A stretch of 64,000 nucleotides of DNA from Ridgeia piscesae (lineage: Eukaryota > Annelida > Polychaeta > Sabellida > Siboglinidae): the NCBI GenBank assembly GCA_025642075.2, contig JAODUO010000576.1, positions 112,501 to 176,500 on the forward strand, given 5' to 3'. Below the pieces are notes generated by a model that was given only the letters and a program-made list of their open reading frames with translations, was not told the origin of the DNA and searched no databases. The position numbers were made by a program, and so were the translations under genes. Shown here piece by piece: positions 13,758 through 27,300 of the stretch. Each line of letters begins with the position of its first letter. Positions within the stretch are counted from its first letter, which is position 1.

Positions 13758-16135
13758 GTGAGTGATAGCTACTTTGATCCTTTGGCACCTTTGGGTCAGA
13801 TCACAATCTTACTTTCGTTTTCTTGTTATGGAATGCCAGTTTTATGCCAATGCTTAATTTCTTTTTCAAAAAGATGTTTGGCCAAATTTAAATGCCTTGA
13901 CACATTTAATATACCCATTTTGAGAGCATTTTGTGTGTTGATTTTCTGGACAAACAAATTGACAGAAAGTGACATATTTTTCAAACATAGAAAAAATGGC
14001 AATACTTAAAAAAATGCTTAATCCTAATTTGTGAACAATATCCAAAATGTAATGTCAGACAAAAGAAATTGTGATCTGTATCCTTCCATGCTAGCCACTT
14101 AACTGTCATGTGACAGCATACAAACTGTCATGTGACAACATACTAACAAAATAGTTCGTCTCTTAAACAAAAATGCATGTGATATTATGCTATGATTATT
14201 ATGGTTCAACTCCCAACTTTATGGCTTGTTCATGATGAAATGCATTTCAGAATTAGCATGTGTAGAATAAAACCATGCATTTAATTTTCAAACTAACTGG
14301 GCATTTAATATGACATGTTCTAATTTTGTCTATTCACGTGCAGTTGAATCTGTTACAAACTGTAACGTGAAAAGGTTGTACACACCTAACCCTATTTTTT
14401 TACCAGTTCTCACAGGCGTTGAGTTATTTCTTGGTAGTGCTTAAGTGAACACGTAAATCATGTCATTTAGTCAACCCATATGTATATATGGAACCACACT
14501 AAGATTTATATCTTTATCATTATATAGTTAATACTTCCTGGTGAATATCTAGTTTATATTGCTTCACATCAGTTTGTATACGGAGGGAACATAATTTCAA
14601 AGGGTCTGAAAATCTGGAATACTTGACCCCGATAAATTTGTTTACTGTTGTTCAAGATTGTTGATAGTCGTTACTAAAAAGAGAACTGTAAAAACTGACT
14701 TGTAAAAGCATAGTTACTAGTATTGGTAATAATAAGCCCACTGCTGCCACCAGTGTGTAAATGGAACCTGTAGTTTGAATTCATTCACTAGGTGGCAGCA
14801 CACTAACTAGAATTACAGGATGGATATCAGATGTAATAAAAAACTCTTATATTTAACATAGACTACTGTTTAATACTCCTTAATTTATCATTGCTTAACT
14901 AATAAATAATTTTGCTGTGTTAATGATTTAACTAAATATTCCTAAAATAAAATGTGTCAGATGTCCCTGTAGGTGTACATTTCCATAATTAAATTGTAAA
15001 AGAATAGCTGATGCCCACAAGTTATGTGTGAAGTATCAGTTAATATTGAATCTGCACATATTTGTTTCTTATCGCATTAGTTGGGAGCCATTCAGTGAGT
15101 CAATGCCAGAACACATTCCTATTTAACATGAAATGTACTTGCATGGTGAGAATGGCATATGAAGCTGTTACTATTATTACACTATTGCAGTGTAACAGGA
15201 CATGTGGAAATAGAAAGTATTAAAACAAATTGAAATGTGGAAGTCTTGTGAGAAAATGTAATTTCCTTTTGCTGCAGAATTTGTGGGAAATAGTTGTTTT
15301 TGCAGAAATCGTTACAATCTTCTCTCTGTTAGCATGTCAATGTCATTGACGATGTGTATCGCTTGAATGTTCTATTCATGTCATTGCTGGTTCATCTACA
15401 TGTCAGTTAGACACTAACAGTATTTCTCGCACTGTTGACTCGTGGTTGTGTTCAGTTACGTTAAATACAATTACAGCAAACCAAAAATAATCTATTAAAA
15501 TATTATTTTGCATCACTTCAAATTAAAAAAATGTGTTACACTAAAAAAATCAGTTACAATATTTTATAAAAGGTCATTGATTGAGTTTTATAAATAATTA
15601 TTTCATGTTTCATTACTGATAATTTTTGTGTGTGAATCAACATAGTTTTGGTGCTACATTGCGGTTGATTCCAGTGGTCAGTAGTCAGTAACCTCATAAA
15701 AACTGTTGCAGTTGACTGATCCATCGTGTGACCCGTGACGGCTGTCACCTAGCAAAATTTCCATAATCCATAAAAAAATGGATGCCAAAAACTTGTAGTA
15801 TTCAGACATTTTGTCATATATTTTGATGAAATTTTGTTGCGAATGATTTTCATTATGACAAAAAAAAACACAAAGTTGTTTAAAAACTCAACTTGATGTG
15901 TGAATGGTTGAAATACTAGATGCCGTGCCATCCTAATAATGTAAGTCACATACATTTGTATATTACCATTATCAAGGTCATTGGCAAAGGCAAAGTTTGA
16001 TGTGTGTCATGCCCGTACTTTTCATAATGACATAGGAAAACCACAGCTGTGGCACCACTCCGTCAATTACATAACTCTGATGAAACACATTTCACTGTAA
16101 TTATAATCAGTTAACAGCCACCACAGCTGGCACAG
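13758..16135. other. Non-coding stretch (intron if 13646 exon is real)
   Basis: AT-rich unique sequence. At 14738-14803 a short imperfect inverted pair (GCTGCCACCAGTGTG and TAGGTGGCAGCAC) is present. No coding signal. Confidence 0.45.
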
Positions 16136-16650
16136 TTAAAGCGACATATTCCGTTCGTGGCTTTTTATTTTTATTGCAAAATCATGTTATATGGTATAAA
16201 TTATACCTATTATAGGGTAAAGACAGTCAAAATATGTTTTCATGTATCATTTACGGGTTGAAAATAGACGCTGTAAGGGCACTTAACTCTGTGTACACAT
16301 CGACCACGAGGCGTTTTTCATAACCGTTGTAGGCGTGGTTAAAAGCCCAGAAGGAAATGCATGATCACGTGATGCAGTATCACGTGAACACAAGTTGACA
16401 CCACTAACGCCACACCCAGCCAGGTGCACGGCTCCCAGTTGGTAAAGGTCAAAGGGTGGGTGTCACTGGTGGCGATTTGAGTGACAGTGTTGGGATTCTT
16501 ATAAACATTCGACGTTTAACATTACGAAGTCAGTTCTGTTTCAATAAAACGTGTATTGGCAGTCAGGACGCTACAATAGTTATAAATTATACTGATTAAT
16601 ATGATTTTGCAATAAAAATAAAAAGCCACGAACTGATCATGTCGCTTTAA
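16136..16650. mobile_element. MITE-like element with ~72-bp terminal inverted repeats and TTAA ends
   Basis: The left end starts TTAAAGCGACAT and runs through TTCGTGGCTTTTTATTTTTA and TTGCAAAATCAT. The right end is the reverse complement with few mismatches, closing ...ATGTCGCTTTAA at 16650. TTAA at both edges fits a target-site duplication of the piggyBac type, although the CCC start usual for piggyBac ends is absent. The 370-bp interior has no ORF, so it is non-autonomous. Confidence 0.82.
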
Positions 16651-16831
16651 AAAGGTATAGTGTCTGCTCCTACATGTCGAATTAGCCAGTTAATTTGAAC
16701 ATGAAAAGACTGCAGTTAACTTGGCTCACTGCTCATTATTTCCAGTAAAACTTGTTTTGAAACTGGGTAATGTCGTTTACCATCTGAATATTGTGCACAA
16801 TAGAAACTTTCAGTTTCCAAATATTGCAATG
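16651..16831. other. Short non-coding spacer
   Basis: Unique sequence between two inverted-repeat elements. Nothing recognised. Confidence 0.5.
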
Positions 16832-17874
16832 CTGTTGTCAGATAGTATATTGACCCGCGTAGAAAAGTAACCCGGGGTCAAAATACTATAATAGAAAATT
16901 GATCCCCCTATGGAAAAATGACCCACCCCTTGTTTCTTTATGGATCTTTATTTTTTAATGTATTTAAGTAGTAATCACATTGATCTCTTTTTTAAACTGA
17001 CAATGTTCAATTGGCATATTTTGTAGGCACTTGCACCAACACCAGTATTTTATTTTGTGTCCAATTCCATGGGAAACATTCTGCTAACTGCCTTAGATAA
17101 ATGAAATGAGGTGGTGGGGGGTCATATTTCTATGGTATAGTATATTGACCCGTGGCTCATAATAGTCAATGCTATAAAACTATTTGGCAATTTATACGGT
17201 TATATGATGGTGTATGATTCATACAAGCATTACAGTAAATAAATATCCATTTGGTAATTACCGAATAAATATTTTACAGTAATGGGGGGTCATATTTCTA
17301 TGGTATAGTATATTGACCTGTGGCTCATAATAGTCGATGTTATAAAAATACTTTGCAATTTATAAGGTTATGTGATGGTGTATGATTCATACAAGCATTA
17401 CAGTAAATAAATATCCATTTGGTAATTACACTGGCACTAAATGGCAAGGATATGGCTTCCCAACTTCTAAGCAGGTTACCTGGTGAACCGTTTACCTCAT
17501 CTAGTCAACTGCAATTGCTAAACCAGTTGAGATTTACTACCAAGTTCACCAAATAATAGGATACACTGACTCCTTTGCCAAAGAATAAAATAATTGGATG
17601 GCTTTTTTAATATCAATGACATTTGCTAACAGAAATTTAAAAAAACTTTTTCATTTTTGGTGACCTAAATGTAACATTAGATATTACCTTTTGAAGTGAA
17701 ATAGTTGTTTAGGTGCTGTAATCTAACATCATGATCAAAACCATTATTTCAAATATATATCCATAAAATATGAGGGGCGGGGCATTTTTCTATAGGGCGG
17801 GTCATTTTTCTATATAGAATAGTGACCCGCGGGTCACTTTACCCCCGGGTCAATATTCTATATGACACCGTCAC
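16832..17874. mobile_element. ~1-kb non-autonomous element with complex inverted ends
   Basis: The left end (TAGTATATTGACCCGCG, then ACCCGGGGTCAAAATACTAT and GGAAAAATGACCCACCCC) recurs inverted at the right end (17770-17874), with ATTGACCC, GTGACCCGCGGGTCACT and GAAAAATGACCCGCCC. The interior holds no coding frame. Two tandem copies of a 168-bp segment lie at about 17115-17283 and 17284-17431, each again containing TATAGTATATTGACC from the terminus. No target-site duplication could be fixed by eye. Confidence 0.65.
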
Positions 17875-18104
17875 AGCCTCTTTGCAACTTTATTATCCCT
17901 AAAGAGAATGTTTTATGCAACATTCAATAAACATGCATAAACAAATGAATAGCAAATAAATAAAAATACAAAATACCTAAACACAGTTTCTGTCATAATC
18001 TTCATCTATTTGTTGTCGGGTTATGGGACTAAAGTCTTTTTCACACGCACCAGCGTTTTGACTAATGAATGCACTTGAGCACCGGCTACTAACTTGCCTT
18101 TCAG

Positions 18105-18300
18105 ATGTTCTGCTTTGCTTACTAACACACCCCACTTCGCTCCAACTCACGGTGGTGGACGATGTCTGTCGAGGGTGTTGAACTGCCCAACTCCGAGCCT
18201 TCCTCACCCCTTTCCCTGAGCTGTGGGAGCACGCCCTGCAAGGAACTACCCCCAATCGACTACTACACCATAGCTATCATGTCTGACTCTCCAACCGATA
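18105..18300 (+). CDS. APBB2: APBB gene, candidate first coding exon (ATG at 18162)
   Basis: The acceptor is textbook quality: a CTACTAAC branch site, then TTGCCTTTCAG ending at 18104. The donor is A followed by GTAAGT at 18301. A TAA at 18123 in the coding frame makes 18105-18161 leader sequence. The ATG at 18162 has A at -3 and opens 46 codons (MSVEGVELPNSEPSSPLS..., ending ...MSDSPTD) plus one base. That phase matches exon 40154 across a 21.9-kb intron, the join forming an Asn codon. The peptide is Ser/Pro-rich and acidic with no domain. The assignment to the APBB gene rests on phase, strand and coding-like composition, not on homology. The last 15 or so codons are themselves the first unit of the tandem array that follows. 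Confidence 0.6.
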
Positions 18301-21300
18301 GTAAGTGTATCTGTTGTAAACTTGGCTACTACATCATAGCTATCATGTCTGACTCACTGACAGAAGTCTGTTGTACACTTGGCTACTACATCTTAGCTAT
18401 CATGTCTGACTCGCTGACAGAAGTCTCTGTTGTACACTTGGCTACTACATCTAATCTTAGCTATCATGTGTGACTCAATGACGGAAGTCTCTGTTGTACA
18501 CTTGGCTACTATATTATAGCTATCATATCTGACTCACTGACAGAAGTCTGTTGTACACTTGGCGACTATATTATAGCTATCATATCTGACTCACCTACAC
18601 TATGTCTCTCTGTTGTAAATTTGGCTACTACATCTAGCTGTTGTGTCTTATTCACTAATTGGGAAACTGTTGTACACTTGGCAACTCTATCATTGCTATC
18701 ATGTCTGACTCAGTGACAACAAAATGTGAGTGTTGTACACGTGGCTACTAGTGTTTCCCAGGATTAATAAGACACAATGTGTAACAAGGACCTAGTGGCA
18801 GACAAGACTTGCTGCCCTATTTATGAAAAACGTCGAAATGGTGTCATTGACTAGCCTGAAGACATTACTCTATACCATGTCAGTGAATGATATCAAAATT
18901 ACCTGTAAGACCAAGAAACACATGCTTTATTTAATACTGCTAACATTGCACACACATAAAACAGTCGTCTATTCTGCCAGATGTGTGTACAGTGACTCTC
19001 ATTTGAAGCTGTAGGTCAAGTTAACTACTTCTATGAGACCACGTCAGTGACGTAACTCAACCTGGAGTGAATATCTGGAACAAACTGCAGCAGTTAGTGT
19101 CCACACTCTACAGGAACATATTGCACCAGTTAGTGTCCACACTATACAGGAACATATTGCAGCAGTTAGTGTCCACACTCTACAGGAACATATTGCAGCA
19201 GTTAGTGTCCACACTCTACAGGAACATATTGCAGCAGTTAGTGTCCACACTCTACAGGAACATATTGCACCAGTTAGAGACCACACTCTACAGGAACAAA
19301 CTGCAGCAGTTAGTATCCACACTCTACAGGAACATAATGCAGCAGTTAGTGTCCACACTCTACAGGAACATATTGCACCAGTTAGTGTCCACACTCTACA
19401 GGAACATATTGCAGCAGTTAGTGTCCACACTCTACAGGAACATATTGCACCAGTTAGAGACCACACTCTACAGGAACATATTGCACCAGTTAGTGTCCAC
19501 ACTCTACAGGAACATATTGCAACAGTTAGAGACCACACTCTATAGGAACATATTGCACCAGTCTAAGTGTCCACACTCTACAGGAACATATTGCACCAGT
19601 TAGAGACCACACTCTACAGGATTATAACGTATGGTTCTGACAGCTCACTCATGTCTGGCAGTATAAAGTATTAGTCATGAAAGATTCAGCAAACGTGAGT
19701 GTAATATATGTCCTCTCCCAGTGCTAACTCATCATTATTACAGTCACACAGCAGCACTTTTTCTCTGGTGCTAACTAACAATATCATGGCCACTTGGCAG
19801 TGACCTTCTGCCTTTGCTAACTAAACAATATCACAGTTACTGCTAACTAAACAATATCACAGTTACTGCTAACTAAAATATATCACAGTTACTGCTAACT
19901 AAAATATATCACAGTTACTGCTAACTAAAATATATCACAGTTACTGCTAACTAAAAGATATCACAGTTACTGCTAACTAAACAATATCACAGCTACTGCT
20001 AAATAAAAATATCACAGTTACTGTTAACTAAAAGATATCACAGTTACTGCTAACTAAAATATATCACAGTTACTGGTAACTAAACAATATCACAGCTACT
20101 GCTAAATAAAAAATATCACAGTTACTGTTAACTAAAAGATATCACAGTTACTGCTAACTAAAAGATATCACAGTTACTGCTAACTAAAAGATATCACAGT
20201 TACTGCTAACTAAACAATATCACAGCTACTGCTAACTAAACAATATCACAGCTACTGCTAACTAAACAATATCACAGCCACTCTGCAGCTAGCAATACTT
20301 CTAGTGATGTTAACTAAAATATACCACAGCCACTACTGTAAGAAACAGTGCTCTTCTCCTCTTTTCCTCTTCTCCTCTTCTCTTCTCCTCTTCTCCTCTT
20401 CTCTTCTCCTCTTCTCCTCTCTCCTCTTCTCTTCTCCTCTTCTCCTCTTCTCCTCTTCTCCTCTTCTCCTCTTCTCCTCTTCTCCTCTTCTCCTCTTCTC
20501 CTCTTCTCCTCTTCTCCTCTTCTCCTCTTCTCCTCTCCTCTTCTCCTCTTCTCCTCTTCTCCTCTTCTCTTCTCCTCTTCTCCTCTTCTCCTCTTCTCAT
20601 CTTCCCCTCCTCTCCTCCTCTCCTCTTCTCCTCTTCTCCTGGTACTTGCTAAAAACTCACAGCCACTCTGCAGTGCTCTTCAGGAACGAATAAAACCTAT
20701 GGCAGTCACTTAGCAGAGTCCATCTGATAGGGGACATATATTACCCAGAATCAGTGTCGTGACGTAAGGCGGGGGTCGTGGAGCCGTGTTGTGTTTATCT
20801 GCGTGCCCTATCACGCAAATGATAATTTAGCGGGAGACAATCCACGACGGAGGCATCAGCCGGCCGAGGCCTGTTGGCAGCCTGTGGTGAATACGTAAGG
20901 GCGGCCCTGAGAGACGTCTGTCACTATAAACAAAGACCGCAGCTTGTAAGATGGTCTTGTCCTGACGCAGGTCGTGGGTAGTTAACATGATGCAAGACAC
21001 TTGTCACATCCCGCCGAACCATTGTCAGTCGACGCAGGTACATAATTACATCAGTACATAGGCACATGCAAGAAAGCAATTTCGCCTGACACATCTCGCG
21101 CTCCGAATTCGGTGGCGCAGCGACGGACCGTTCAAGTGCGATGCGCAGTTTTTGTCAGTTGTAACGTCTCTCTGATGCATTGCCTTTGATATCGACGCCC
21201 GGGATGATTTTTCTTGTTCCCGGCATGCGATTACATGCAGGAAGTGACTGTATCAATGCACCATGCTGGCCGCAGACACGGAGAGTTGATCAATGCACCA

Positions 21301-24300
21301 TGAAATGACAAGCAAAAACCAAAGCAGACATATTAGAGTAGTTTGATTGTAGTTAGGTACCTGATCGCAGTCGGAATGGAAAGGGAGAACCACAGTGAGA
21401 TCACAGAGGATGTACCACTTCCTCAAAGAATTGTGTGACACATAATTAACATTTTAAAGATAATTGAAAGCTGCTCATCTTATTTTAAATAACTTTTGCT
21501 AAAACGCATTCTTGCCTGGTAATTACTACTACCGGTACTACTAATAATTGTGACACTTCTATAGGACTTATATCCATAACAGATTAAAGCACAGAGGTGG
21601 AACAAACCTAATCAGTTGGCATAATCATAAACAGGGGCAGGTAAAAGTCGTCATTGTAGAATAGCGCCGCCTAAACATTATGGTGGAAAAGCAATTTCAA
21701 ACAAATAATTTGTTTACATTTTTTACGAAAGGTAGCTATAGTTTCAGAAGATTTAATTGTAATAGGGAGTTGATTCCAAATTGTTGGTGCAGCTACAGAG
21801 AAAGCACGTTTGCCAATATTCAGCTTTGTTTTAGGAACAAAATATTATTTGGAAATTATACAGTAGTGTAGCAAACAATACATAGCCAGACACTCATTTA
21901 TACAGCGAGTCAACTCGGCTTTATATAGGTAATGAAATTGCCACAGCTTTCAAATGACTGTTCATTGACAGACCAACACTCTAATCAGTACAGTGCAATG
22001 ACTTCTCCCTATACATCCTTGCAGTTTAAAAAGAGGTTTTATATAACACTGTTTTATGATTGTAACACATGTTGTGTTGAATTTATTCTGCCGGCCAAAT
22101 TATGTCTGATCAGTAGTTACCGTATTAAACTTTAAAAAAATTGCAATTTGAAACTGTCCATTGAATGTTCAAATGATGAGCAAAATATCCACTTTCAAAA
22201 CAGATTCTCATGGCAGTAATGGTGAGGCAAGATGAGTTAACCACAGTACCTTTGATGTTTGACATTCCCACGTTCTTCCTGTTACAAATTACTATTTTGG
22301 CTAATGACAAGTAGACAGGCCAACCTAGTCCCTTTAAAATCATGACTCTGAGTTAAAATATGAATTATGTGGGTGTTAGTTTATTTAGCTGCATGTTCCA
22401 GTATTTGTGCAGTCTTCTGGCTGTTAACAGTCGGCCAATAAGTAGGTCAAGAGGTAGAGGCATTTGTTCCCACGGGTGAAGCTGATGGCCACAATTTCAA
22501 TGTCTAACACTTAGAATATTTGTCAGCCAAAGAGCTGTCGCCGTCTAGAAATCAGTATTTATGTGCTGGCTCTTTCCGTTTTTATATCATAAATATGCAA
22601 TTCCTCTTGGCGGGGGTTGCTTATTTATTGAGCAATTGTGATATATCGAGCAGGTGTTAGTGGACTTTAAAGTACTTGATGGTGGGTTAGATGTCGACTG
22701 CTAGGAAGGAATCTGGGTGGTGTCAGGGTTGAACGAAGGAGGAGAGGAAGTCAGGAAGATATTGACCATGATGCAAGGGTTATAGAAAGGGAGAGTCAGA
22801 GGAATTGGGAGGAAGGAAAGAAAATACGGGTTAGAAATGGCGAGTGGATCAGGGCTTAGCACAAAGCCGGATCTGTCTGTCTTCGATACTACTAAATGAC
22901 TGGGCATGATGGTAATTAAAACTGATAAACATTTAGAGGGGCCACTAATAGTCACAAGTCCAGGGGACCACGTTAATAACTCGTTTGTGCAACGGTTAGT
23001 TCAATTTAAACAATCAGTAGATGGCTCCAATGAAATTGGTTTGTCATCGAAAAAACGAAACTGGCCAATCATGGCAGCAATTGTTGTGAATGACTTCTAC
23101 TCAGGCTAAAAGGCACGCTTTTGATTTAATCACAGCCAGCAAAAACATATGGGCCTGAAGTGGACAATGGATTGGAGACATCAGTGCAGTTTGAGGGACA
23201 GGAAAAAGAAGAAGAAAATAATCGTATCGAGGTGAACCTTCCCTGGACTATATGAAAAAGAGGAAAGCAACAAATTGCGCAATATCCCTGTGTAAAAACA
23301 CTGTCCGAGGTGTCAGAATTCGAAGACAAGCACCCTAATGCGTCTGCCACGTGACTTGATGATGTAATATACCGTTGGCTAGATCGCTGGCAATCACAGA
23401 TGGTTAAGGTTATTGCATGCCAACGCTGCAGAAATTCTCATAAGTGAACAGATACAGCCTCGTCTGGTTGCATCGGCATGTTTCCACAAAATCACTTGAG
23501 ACGATTTGAAATTCCGCTCAGGAATAGCACGGCCATTAGTTTCGACTTCCAATTCCATCGTGCCAGATTAGAAGTGAACGTAAATTTATCACAGTAGCAG
23601 CGTTTGGGCGTCATTGTAATTGTGGGCGAATATGGTTACTCCACTAAGAAGGGCTAGCAAGTAGCTATGTTTAGGTAGAGTAACAAGGTGATGTGTTTAA
23701 ACACGTCAGCATGTATCTATGTTTAGTAGAGCACAGAAGCATATAGTTATTTTAAACATGGTAGCAAATAGCTATGTATATGCATAGTAGTGGAAAGCTA
23801 TGTTTGGCTGCCATAACAAGTAACCATATTTAGGTGCAGTACCAAGTAGCAAGTAGCTAAGCTCAGTTATAATAGCTACGAGGTATATTTAGGTGCAGTA
23901 GCAAGTAGCTATGCTCAGTTATAGTAGCTACGAGGTATGTTTAGGTGCAGTACCAAGTAGCAAGTAGCTATGCTCAGTTATAATAGCTACAAGGTGTATT
24001 TAGATGCAGTACCAAGTAGCAAGTAGCTATGTTCAGTTATAATAGCTACGAGGTATATTTAGATGCAGTAGCAAGTAGCTATGCTCAGTTATAGTAGCTA
24101 CGAGGTATGTTTACGTGCAGTACCAAGTTGCAAGTAGCTATGCTCAGTTATAGTAGCTATGAGGTATGTTTAGGTGCAGTACCAACTACCAAGTAGCAAG
24201 TAGCTATGCTCGGTTATAGAAGCAGCAACGAGCTATGTTTAGGGGCAGTAGGAAGTAGCTATGTCCAGATACACATTTAAATGCAACATCAAGTAGCCAT

Positions 24301-27300
24301 GTTAGTTGTAGTAGCAAGTACCCGGTAGCTATGCATGCAACCTGTTTTTAAGAATAAAATAATCACCTTTAGATACTCTCTTCCCCGTTACTTCTTTTAC
24401 CTTGGGTCGTTTCAGGTTCACCCCCCAGACTGGGATTTTTTTGTCTTAGCCACTTCATTGTAAAATGTTCCACCACACCGTTTTTTTAACGTGGTTTTGA
24501 AGTCAGTTTGTCTGTCTGTTTACAACTACCTCTGGCATTTGTTGAGTGACATTTATAAAGTTTTGGCTATCGGGAGTTAATGCGTCATTCGACAGAGATG
24601 ACACTATCTGGTGGATCACGATATTCACTGTCATATAAACGACATGTCATTGAAGGCGTAGTTGCCGCGTGTCATAATCCTATGTCTTTGAACCAACCAA
24701 ATGGCTCTATCTACACAGTCATTTCTACTTACTTCAGAAGGTCAACGTGTGATTATTGTGGTGTTTCGTGGAAATAACACTGGTTTGATAACAAAGCATT
24801 TGATTGTTGGTTTTATGCTGTGGTAATCAGTGCAAACTAATCTTGTTTCCCCACCCATGAAAATTGTGACATTTCTACTTTTTCTTGTAAAGCCATGTGT
24901 CAAAATGATACTGTTTTAATTGGTGATAAAAGGAGCCAGTTCTCTGTGAATGTTCAGAAAAAGTTGTTTTATTTTGTAAAAAATTCAACACGTAAAATGT
25001 GTTTCTTACTCGTTATGTGAGTAAGATGGTGATTGCTTAATTCATTTGTGCAATGTAAAAGATCATCTTCGTAAGGTGATACTAGGGTCATGTGAGAAAG
25101 GTGATACTAGGGTCACAGCAGTAAGGTGATACTAGGGTGATGTGAGAAAGGTGATACTAGGGTCATGTGAGAAAGGTGATACTAGGGTCATGTGAGAAAG
25201 GTGATACTAGGGTCACAGCATAAGGTGATACTAGGGTCATGTGAGAAAGGTGATACTAGGGTCATGTGAGAAAGGTGATACTAGGGTCACAGCAGTAAGG
25301 TGATACTAGGGTCACAGCAGTAAGGTGATACTAGGGTCATGTGAGAAAGGTGATACTAGGGTCATGTGAGAAAGGTGATACTAGGGTCATGTGAGACAGG
25401 TGATACTAGGGTCACAGCAGTAAGGTGATACTAGGGTGATGTGAGAAAGGTGATACTAGGGTCATGTGAGAAAGGTGATACTAGGGTCATGTGAGAAAGG
25501 TGATACTAGGGTCACAGCAGTAAGGTGATACTAGGGTCATGTGAGAAAGGTGATACTAGGGTGATGTGAGTAAGGTGATACTAGGGTCATGTGAGACAGA
25601 TGATACTAGGGTCCCAGCAGTAAGGTGATACTCTATGGTACTTCAACAGTGCGGCAGGAAGTGTCATGTATGTAAGACGTCACTCACAGAGTCTTGACCT
25701 CACTTAAGTCTTAGAGACCATTGCTTTATCAATTTGTAAATATATTTATGACAGAAAAAATAGTGGTGGCAGGGATAGACGCTAATTTAGACAGGGAGTA
25801 GTGGGGCATGGAATTGAGCAGGGGACAGGCAGTGGGTCTTGATGGTAAGGGGGATATCCAGGGGGCATTAGTGAACAGGGGGTGAGCAGGGACAGAGATT
25901 GGTGGGAGAGTGGCAGGGTGCACAGTGATAGGCATAAGAGGGTGACAAAGAGACTGTGAATGACAGGTGAGATGATTGACAGAAGGCAGTGATAGGCAGT
26001 GACAGGGACAGTGATGGACTAGGGGAGGGGTAGGCAGGGGCTGTGATGGACTAGGGGGAGGGGTAGGCAGGGGCAGTGATGGACAAGGGGGAGGGGTAGG
26101 CAGGGGCAGTGATGGACAAGGGGGAGGGGTAGGCAGGGGCAGTGATGGACAAGGGGGAGGGGTAGGCAGGGGCAGTGATGGACAAGGGGGAGGGGTAGGC
26201 AGGGGCAGTGATGGACTAGGGGGAGGGGTAGGCAGGGGCAGTGATGGACAAGGGGGAGGGGTAGGCAGGGGCAGTGATGGACAAGGGGGAGGGGTAGGCA
26301 GGGGCAGTGATGGACAAGGGGGAGGGGTAGGCAGGGGCAGTGATGGACAAGGGGGAGGGGTAGGCAGGGGCAGTGATGGACAAGGGGGAGGGGTAGGCAG
26401 GGGCAGTGATGGACAAGGGGGAGGGGTAGGCAGGGGCAGTGATGGACAAGGGGGAGGGGTAGGCAGGGGCAGTGATGGACAAGGGGGAGGGGTAGGCAGG
26501 GGCAGTGATGGACAAGGGGGAGGGGTAGGCAGGGGCAGTGATGGACAAGGGGGAGGGGTAGGCAGGGGCAGTGATGGACAAGGGGGAGGGGTAGGCAGGG
26601 GCAGTGATGGACAAGGGGGAGGGGTAGGCAGGGGCAGTGATGGACTAGGGGGAGGGGTAGGCAGGGGCAGTGATGGACAAGGGGGAGGGGTAGGCAGGGG
26701 CAGTGATGGACAAGGGGGAGGGATAGACAGGGGCTGTGATGGACTAGGGGGAGGGATAGTCAGGGGCTGTGATGGACTAGGGGGAGGGATAGGTAGGGGC
26801 TGTGATGGACTAGGGGGAGGGATAGGCAGGGGCTGTGATGGACTAGGGGGAGGGATAGGCAGGGGCTGTGATGGACTAGGGTGAGGGATAGGCAGGGGCA
26901 GTGATGGACTAGGGTGAGGGATAGGCAGGGGCTGTGATGGACTAGGGGGGATAGTCTGGCAGGGATGGGCAAGAAGGAGATACAGGTAGCAGCAGAGATG
27001 GCAAGGGTGCAGTGGTGGGCAGGGGGAGGAATAAAGATGGGTAAAGGGGAGGAATAGGCGGGGCACTGATGTACTGGGGGAAGAAATAGACAGGGCAGCA
27101 ATGGTCAGGGGACAGAATGATCAGTGGGCAGCAGTGGACATCCTGCAGATAGAGTTGAAAGTGGGACGCAGGGCCATCATTAAGTACTGCAGACATATAG
27201 ATTTACTGTCAGCTGGCGGAGGTGGTCAGGAATTTGGCATTTGTTGCATCAGGCGTTTACATCTGCGTAGATGGCTGGGGAGATGTGGAAGGCTGTGTGA

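Noticed and set aside
19044..19603. ORFs of 164 and 178 codons
   Set aside because: The 36-base repeat keeps the frame open on both strands; no gene signal.
25729..27066. 445-codon minus-strand Pro-rich ORF
   Set aside because: Produced by a 33-base (11-codon) tandem repeat; no domain, splice or start context.
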